11,300 bases of DNA from Marinilabilia sp. UBA5340 (GTDB taxonomy: Bacteria; Bacteroidota; Bacteroidia; Bacteroidales; Marinilabiliaceae). The position numbers were made by a program, and so were the translations under genes. Shown one piece after another: positions 6,936 to 11,300 of this stretch; position 1 is the stretch's first letter; each line of letters begins with the position of its first letter. A model generated the notes under the pieces. That model searched no databases and was not told where the DNA came from. It worked only from the letters and a program-made list of their open reading frames with translations. The stretch lies in the NCBI GenBank assembly GCA_002411085.1, contig DHQK01000186.1, positions 1 to 11,300 of the forward strand. The letters run 5' to 3'.

Positions 6936-9881
6936 TTATATTCCAATCAACACAAAACCGGCCCAATCTACCGGCATCCATCCTTTGGAGATGGCACTTA
7001 ACCTGGCAAGCCGCAGCGCATCGGCATAACTTTTACCCGAAAGCAAATTCCGGTAAAACTCCACCATAAATACTTTGGTTTTCTGATCATGCACTTTCCA
7101 AAGAGAGGCAATAACATTGGGAACTCCGGCAAGAACAAAACCACGGGGAAGCGCCATTACGCCTTCTCCTTTGGCTTTTCGGCCCGCGTTGGTTTTACAG
7201 GCACTTAGCACCACAAGCTTTGCATGGGTTTCAAGCCCGTATATTTCATTTAATGTCAAAAAATGCGCCCTTCCTTCTTGTCTTGAGAAAAACAATCCGG
7301 AATTCCGGTAATCCTCCTCATCTGCAATGCCATGTGATGCTACATGCAGGATATCCGATTGCCGGGCCACATCCAGAAACAACTGCTTGGTAGCATGCTG
7401 ATATTCAACCTCTACGGCACCAGCCCCGTTTTTCCGGAACAATGCCTCAATTTCCTTTACTTCCTGCCTGGCCTGAGGCAAAGGCTTCAAGTAATTACCA
7501 TCTCGCATTATATCAGCAGCATAAGCAGTTAACGAATCGAATGAAAGAACAGTATACTCATCGGCTACAAGTCCGTTATCTCCTGAAAAATCAGGAGCCA
7601 AAGCTGCAACCTTGTAGTGCTTATTCCACCGGGCCTCGGAAATAGAACTCTGCGCCCACAATCCCAAAGAATAATGATAACTGGTTGAAAAGTAATTACA
7701 CAAATAGGCACCTTCCTGTCCGTATGGTAAACTTTCGAAAGGAAGATCCCCCAACTCCGAATCAGCTAAAATAACCAGATGAGCCTTATCGGCCAACACG
7801 TCCTGGAAAGGCATCAGTAAACAATCAGCCAGTGCTGATCCACCTGCTTTTTGCCTGGATGCATCTCCAGTTCTCAGTCCACGGAGGTAATTGCGCATAT
7901 TGGCATTAAAATGGTCATCAAAAGGAACTACTGAAACATCAATGTTTTCCCGACTCAGTATCAGGCTCACCAATTGTCTGGAGTCTTTTGATTCCGACTC
8001 ATAAAAATATTCATTCCCATCCTGAAAATCTGTTACATGGAAAAACAACAAAGCAGTATTTTGAGGTATATTGGCTTTTAAAGAATCAACATCTACCCCA
8101 GCTACAAGTTCGCCGTTATTTTCCTTTTGATTTTCAAGTCCCTTGCTTCCCAGAACAACCTCTACCAGTTGAGATTTCAACTTCATCAATGAATCCTCCA
8201 GCATCAGGTTATTTCCTGACTCACTGACAAGCAAGTTGGTTTCGACAGAGCTGATCTGCTCTCTCAGTTCTTTTTCAGCCGGTAACATCTCATCAGAAAT
8301 CCGATCCCGTTTCAAGAAGGTTAAATAATTGGCCTGAGCGTTATTAATGGACTGAACAGCCTGAATCAGAAACACATCATTCTTTGTATGATTAAACTGC
8401 TCCAGATTGAAATAGACGGCATAGGATGCCACAGCTCTGGCTCTAATAGAGTTTTTGATCCCTGAATTCTCTTCCAACGCTTCCTCGTTAAGTTCATTTA
8501 ACAATAGAAACGCCTGCTCACAATGCTTCAGCGCATGTCCGGGCAGAGTCATATCTCCGGATTCCCGGTACAATTGCCGGTAAGCCTCAATCTTCATTAC
8601 CAAAGAATTGTAATACCTTACTGTATTTGCTTTATTGGAGAGCGCAGGTATCGAATGAATCCCGGAAGAATCATTCCGGCTACCGTACAGCAATCGCTGT
8701 TGAGCAAAATACAAAGTACTGTCCGGACGCCCCTGATTGGCATATAAACGCCCCAATTCACCATACATAGTAAATTCATGAGGGAAACGTCCTTCCCAGT
8801 TATTCCGCCCTATATCCCATGCAGTGTAAAAACATCCGGCAGCCTCATTGTAGCGCCCCATGTAACGATACAGGCGCCCTTTGTATAAGTTGGAGAGTAA
8901 AACCTCAAAGGAGGCGGGATCGAAAACACTTCGAATCAAAGAATCGGCCCTGCTTAGGTATTCCAATGATTCCTCATATTTATCGAAGCTCCGGTACATA
9001 TCGCCAATCGCAAAATAGAGACCATACCTTTTGGCGTTGGAAAGATGGTTTTTCAGGACATATTCTTCAGCTTTCACACTAAAACGCTCTGCTTTTTCGA
9101 AATCACTCTGAAAACTCGAATACTGCTGCGTCAGTTTCATCAGCGTATAATAATACAGATAGTCTGAAATGTAACCACCCCGCTCAAAAGCCTCCACAGC
9201 TGCTTCATAAAAATCCGCTTTCAAATAAAGCTGGGTTCTGTCCAGGCGTTCCCCCTGAATGTAATAATAAATGGCCCGGGCATATTCATCGTCAAGTTTA
9301 CTCACCGCATCCAACGCAATGTCAACAGACTTCTTTTCCTCTTCCGCTTTCAGCATCTTATCATAAAGGCGTGAAAGCATGTAAGCAACCTGAGCTTTCA
9401 TACCCGGGAAACGGCCGGAACGGTTGAGCAACTCTACTGTTCTGTGAAAGAAACCTTCACATGCTTTATAATCATTGACCAATGTAAACACTCTGGCTGA
9501 AAGAAACAGGTTCTCGGCAAACTCAACTGAAGCAAGTGTATCGATATGCCCCCGAACAATCGCTCTCGCTTCCTTCAATTCATCAAGAGCTTTTTGCGGT
9601 TCTCTGACTTCTCCCAATAATTGCCCACGGAAGTTCCGAAAAAAAAGAAAAGACTCCCATTCCTCCGATTTCAGTTTTTCCTCTTCAGCTAACTTTACAT
9701 AAAGCAGCGCACTGTCAAGTTTTTCCGAACCATAGAAATCGAGCGCTGTCTGCCATTTTTCATTGTTCCCGGGTATTGCCCGATAGTGAATATACCGATC
9801 TGGATATTGAGCCCAAAGCCTGGTAGCTATAGATAAAAACAGAATAAATAATACTGGACGGAGACGGAAAACTTTATTCAT
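6936..9881 (-). CDS. Exported TPR-CHAT protein (caspase-like peptidase domain, clan CD)
   Basis: Protein of 981 residues. The N-terminus (MNKVFRLRP, hydrophobic core, WAQ at about 23-25) is a good Sec signal peptide. An all-helical region of TPR-like repeats follows (about 40-480), with recurring pairs such as YEESLEYLSRADSL and YMGRYNEAAGCFYTAWDIG. A helical, coiled-coil-like linker covers about 490-600. The CHAT domain spans about 600-981: VILADSELGDLPFESLPYG near 700, the catalytic His in ILHVASHG (His850), the catalytic Cys in VVLSACKTNAG (Cys895), GVMALPRGFVLAGVPNVIASLW, and the closing WAGFVLIG. Both dyad residues are present, so proteolytic activity is plausible, with TPRs as partner-binding platform. 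Substrate and role are unknown. The signal peptide predicts a periplasmic or surface location, unlike cytoplasmic CRISPR-linked TPR-CHAT proteases. It converges on the regulator gene with a 19-bp gap. No clear ribosome binding site precedes the ATG. Confidence 0.92.
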   Translation of the reverse strand: MNKVFRLRPVLFILFLSIATRLWAQYPDRYIHYRAIPGNNEKWQTALDFYGSEKLDSALLYVKLAEEEKLKSEEWESFLFFRNFRGQLLGEVREPQKALDELKEARAIVRGHIDTLASVEFAENLFLSARVFTLVNDYKACEGFFHRTVELLNRSGRFPGMKAQVAYMLSRLYDKMLKAEEEKKSVDIALDAVSKLDDEYARAIYYYIQGERLDRTQLYLKADFYEAAVEAFERGGYISDYLYYYTLMKLTQQYSSFQSDFEKAERFSVKAEEYVLKNHLSNAKRYGLYFAIGDMYRSFDKYEESLEYLSRADSLIRSVFDPASFEVLLSNLYKGRLYRYMGRYNEAAGCFYTAWDIGRNNWEGRFPHEFTMYGELGRLYANQGRPDSTLYFAQQRLLYGSRNDSSGIHSIPALSNKANTVRYYNSLVMKIEAYRQLYRESGDMTLPGHALKHCEQAFLLLNELNEEALEENSGIKNSIRARAVASYAVYFNLEQFNHTKNDVFLIQAVQSINNAQANYLTFLKRDRISDEMLPAEKELREQISSVETNLLVSESGNNLMLEDSLMKLKSQLVEVVLGSKGLENQKENNGELVAGVDVDSLKANIPQNTALLFFHVTDFQDGNEYFYESESKDSRQLVSLILSRENIDVSVVPFDDHFNANMRNYLRGLRTGDASRQKAGGSALADCLLMPFQDVLADKAHLVILADSELGDLPFESLPYGQEGAYLCNYFSTSYHYSLGLWAQSSISEARWNKHYKVAALAPDFSGDNGLVADEYTVLSFDSLTAYAADIMRDGNYLKPLPQARQEVKEIEALFRKNGAGAVEVEYQHATKQLFLDVARQSDILHVASHGIADEEDYRNSGLFFSRQEGRAHFLTLNEIYGLETHAKLVVLSACKTNAGRKAKGEGVMALPRGFVLAGVPNVIASLWKVHDQKTKVFMVEFYRNLLSGKSYADALRLARLSAISKGWMPVDWAGFVLIGI

Positions 9882-10088
9882 TTACATTTATATTATGAGG
9901 ACACCTAACTTTTTTCCAGATGATATATTATTACAGCAAGACATAAGATCTTTGCCAATGAATGATGCAATAAATCTCACATCAACCGTATTGAACCTCA
10001 CAAATAAAATAATTTTTAATGAATGAAACGAATATGGAGCATTGATTTCCCGCCCGGCTTTGCCAGTTGGTTTAAATTACAGACAAAA
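9882..10088. other. Intergenic gap upstream of the CHAT gene
   Basis: These 207 bp separate the DUF4251 gene stop from the CHAT gene start. The region is AT-rich, apart from CGCCCGGC around 10051-10058, which with 10062-10066 could form a 5-bp stem (with one G-T pair) but has no T-tract, so I do not call a terminator. A weak minus-strand promoter-like TTTATTTG lies in the AT-rich part around 10000-10015. No convincing gene is present. Confidence 0.5.
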
Positions 10089-10604
10089 TCACTGATCTTC
10101 TTCAGGTTGGGATACATCCCCCTGGTACCTTATTGCACTTCGATTGTGACTAATTACATTCAGAGAGGCATCACCATTGTAGGAGATTTGCAAAGACACC
10201 TGAAAATAATCATCATCTTTCACCTTGAAAGAATATGAAATAATTTTCTTTTCTTCATCGACATCAAATTCCTGTTCCTTCATCTTTCCTGAAAATTCAA
10301 TGCCTCCACCTCCTCCGTAATCAACGCTGAAAGCCCTGCCGAAAAAAGGCAGATCCCCTACGGCTGTTGAGTCTTCTTTTACCTTAAGATATCCGTAATT
10401 AGTAGTCAAATCAATAGATGCTCCACCTGAGGGGAAAGCACGGTCAGCCTCAAAAATAAAATTCCGGCTCTCTACCAGCTTTTTGGTTTCTTCAAACTGG
10501 TGTTGTCTCTTTTCAGCTTTGGTCATTTTCTGCTGAGCTCCAATGGAGATCAAAGCTCCGAAAATAAAAGCACCAGCCAGAAAAAATGTAGCTAATCTTC
10601 TCAT
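10089..10604 (-). CDS. Secreted DUF4251 family protein
   Basis: Small exported protein of 171 residues, function unknown. I start it at ATG 10604-10602, because this follows AGGAAAG, a fair Shine-Dalgarno sequence, and opens a clean signal peptide (MRRLATFFL..., cleavage after GAQ at about 24). The frame continues upstream to 10700 but would then overlap the preceding gene and hide the signal. A lysine-rich helix (about 26-45) leads into the DUF4251 domain (about 47-165). Recognisable there are FIFEADRAFPSGG, SIDLTTNYGYLKVK, LPFFGRAFSVDYGGGGGIEFSG, then strands ending near YNGDASLNVISHNRSAIRYQG. This order and wording match the family closely, and the length is typical. The gene begins 65 bp after the stop of the upstream membrane-protein gene, so co-transcription is likely. 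Periplasmic location is inferred from the signal; no lipobox Cys is visible. Confidence 0.9.
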   Translation of the reverse strand: MRRLATFFLAGAFIFGALISIGAQQKMTKAEKRQHQFEETKKLVESRNFIFEADRAFPSGGASIDLTTNYGYLKVKEDSTAVGDLPFFGRAFSVDYGGGGGIEFSGKMKEQEFDVDEEKKIISYSFKVKDDDYFQVSLQISYNGDASLNVISHNRSAIRYQGDVSQPEEDQ

Positions 10605-10669
10605 AACTTTCCTGTTTTTTAAGTTTCTCACCTCAAAAACATCCAAAATACGTGCCGGAATATCCTCAT

Positions 10670-11269
10670 TCAAAATCGATAACACCAGGAAACACCCCAA
10701 TAACTTTCATCTAAGGAAAAAGAAATTCCCTCCATAAAATCCATTCGGGATGAATGCAATACTCCATAAAGTATAAGGTCAAACACCAGCAAAAAACTTC
10801 CCTGAAGAATTAAAGAGTTTCCGTAGCCTTTCAGTAAATCTTTACGTTTGTCGGAATTGGATGAAAGATGCCTGAGCAAAAAACCGGTGCCAATATAGGC
10901 CACATCCAACCCACTGTTGATCAACAGTATTTTTTCTATTTTCCGGACTTCACCCAAAGCTTCTTCTACATCAAATATCAGCGGATCCGTTTGCATATTG
11001 TTATATAGAGCAAGTCCGGCAATGCCCAGGTTGACGGTATTCCAGAACAGATTCATCTGATGAAAATATTTCTTTTCACCACTGTAACGATTCCAACCAT
11101 GAGCTCCTACAGCAATATTTGCCACTGCCCATGAACCAAGAATCATCATCCCTCTGCTTTGGGTATGTAAGTGACTTGAATAGAATTCACCAACAGCAGT
11201 CTGTCCCATCAATTCATGAGACAGGAAAATAACAAATGCAATAAGAATAAGCTTTCTCGTCGAAGTCAT
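10670..11269 (-). CDS. Small multi-span membrane protein, possibly DUF6992 family
   Basis: Predicted membrane protein of 199 residues without a known function. The N-terminus (MTSTRKLILIAFVIF, ending near MGQ at 23) is a signal peptide or first membrane segment. Four further hydrophobic stretches lie at about 41-57 (MMILGSWAVANIAVGA), 74-91 (LFWNTVNLGIAGLALYN), 112-134 and 151-172. The spacing R-G-M-M-x-L-G-x-W-A-x-x-N and the F-W-N-x-V-N motif resemble the Bacteroidota DUF6992 family as I remember it; I am not certain of this. The C-terminus ends in an aromatic-rich tail with terminal Phe. The start is fixed by AAGGAGA placed 5-6 bases before ATG 11269-11267, the best ribosome binding site in the window. 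It is the first visible gene of the minus-strand group that continues with the DUF4251 gene. Confidence 0.82.
   Translation of the reverse strand: MTSTRKLILIAFVIFLSHELMGQTAVGEFYSSHLHTQSRGMMILGSWAVANIAVGAHGWNRYSGEKKYFHQMNLFWNTVNLGIAGLALYNNMQTDPLIFDVEEALGEVRKIEKILLINSGLDVAYIGTGFLLRHLSSNSDKRKDLLKGYGNSLILQGSFLLVFDLILYGVLHSSRMDFMEGISFSLDESYWGVSWCYRF
10913..10928. repeat. Perfect 16-bp palindrome inside a coding region
   Basis: ACTGTTGATCAACAGT is a perfect inverted repeat with no spacer. It lies inside the membrane-protein gene, where it encodes part of the third membrane segment (LINS). Pairing stops at both ends (C against A). It could be a protein-binding site, but it may equally be chance in coding sequence. 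Confidence 0.4.
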
Positions 11270-11273
11270 TTTG

Positions 11274-11280
11274 TCTCCTT
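11274..11280 (-). promoter_or_regulatory. Strong Shine-Dalgarno sequence AAGGAGA
   Basis: On the minus strand AAGGAGA precedes the ATG at 11269 with only a few bases between. It decides this start. It stands out because the susC-like, susD-like and CHAT genes here have no comparable motif. Confidence 0.75.
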
Positions 11281-11300
11281 TTAGTTTCTGTCCATAAAGT

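Noticed and set aside
6936..9881. Link of the TPR-CHAT protein to a CRISPR type III-E (Craspase) system
   Set aside because: No cas gene or repeat array is present, and the signal peptide argues for an extracytoplasmic protein.
9888..9944. 18-codon minus-strand frame just before the CHAT gene, a possible leader peptide
   Set aside because: Too short, with no ribosome binding site and no attenuator-like hairpin next to it; expected by chance.
10054..10066. Small hairpin after the DUF4251 gene as a terminator
   Set aside because: Only a 5-bp stem with one G-T pair and no T-tract follows it.
10605..10700. Longer N-terminus of the DUF4251 gene starting at 10700
   Set aside because: It overlaps the end of the upstream gene and precedes a clear ribosome binding site and signal peptide at 10604.

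Overview
The window looks like chromosomal DNA from a Bacteroidota species. The evidence is a paired SusC/SusD outer-membrane uptake system, a membrane-anchored propeller/Y_Y_Y/LuxR-type regulator, a DUF4251 protein, and start codons that mostly lack a good Shine-Dalgarno sequence. The order Marinilabiliales is my guess; nothing here fixes genus or species. I see no RNA gene, insertion sequence, integrase or CRISPR array.

Left part (1-4069): a susC-like TonB-dependent transporter gene followed by a susD-like lipoprotein gene, both on the minus strand. The susD gene runs off the left edge. This is the import core of a polysaccharide or other polymer utilisation locus. Its substrate cannot be read here because the accessory enzyme genes, if any, lie outside the window.

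Middle (3693-6916): a 377-bp AT-rich divergent intergenic region separates susC from a plus-strand gene for a large one-component regulator. That protein has a signal peptide, a periplasmic beta-propeller, a Y_Y_Y domain, one membrane span, a coiled coil and a LuxR-type helix-turn-helix. Its position and architecture make it the obvious candidate activator of the transporter pair. The shared intergenic region holds an exact 13-bp direct repeat that could be its operator.

Right part (6936-11269): three minus-strand genes converge on the regulator gene. In transcription order they encode a small multi-span membrane protein, a secreted DUF4251 protein, and a 981-residue exported TPR-CHAT protein with an intact His/Cys caspase-like dyad. 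The first two are 65 bp apart and probably co-transcribed. The CHAT gene lies 207 bp further on and may have its own promoter. The function of this group is unknown; the exported CHAT protein is the least ordinary item in the window.
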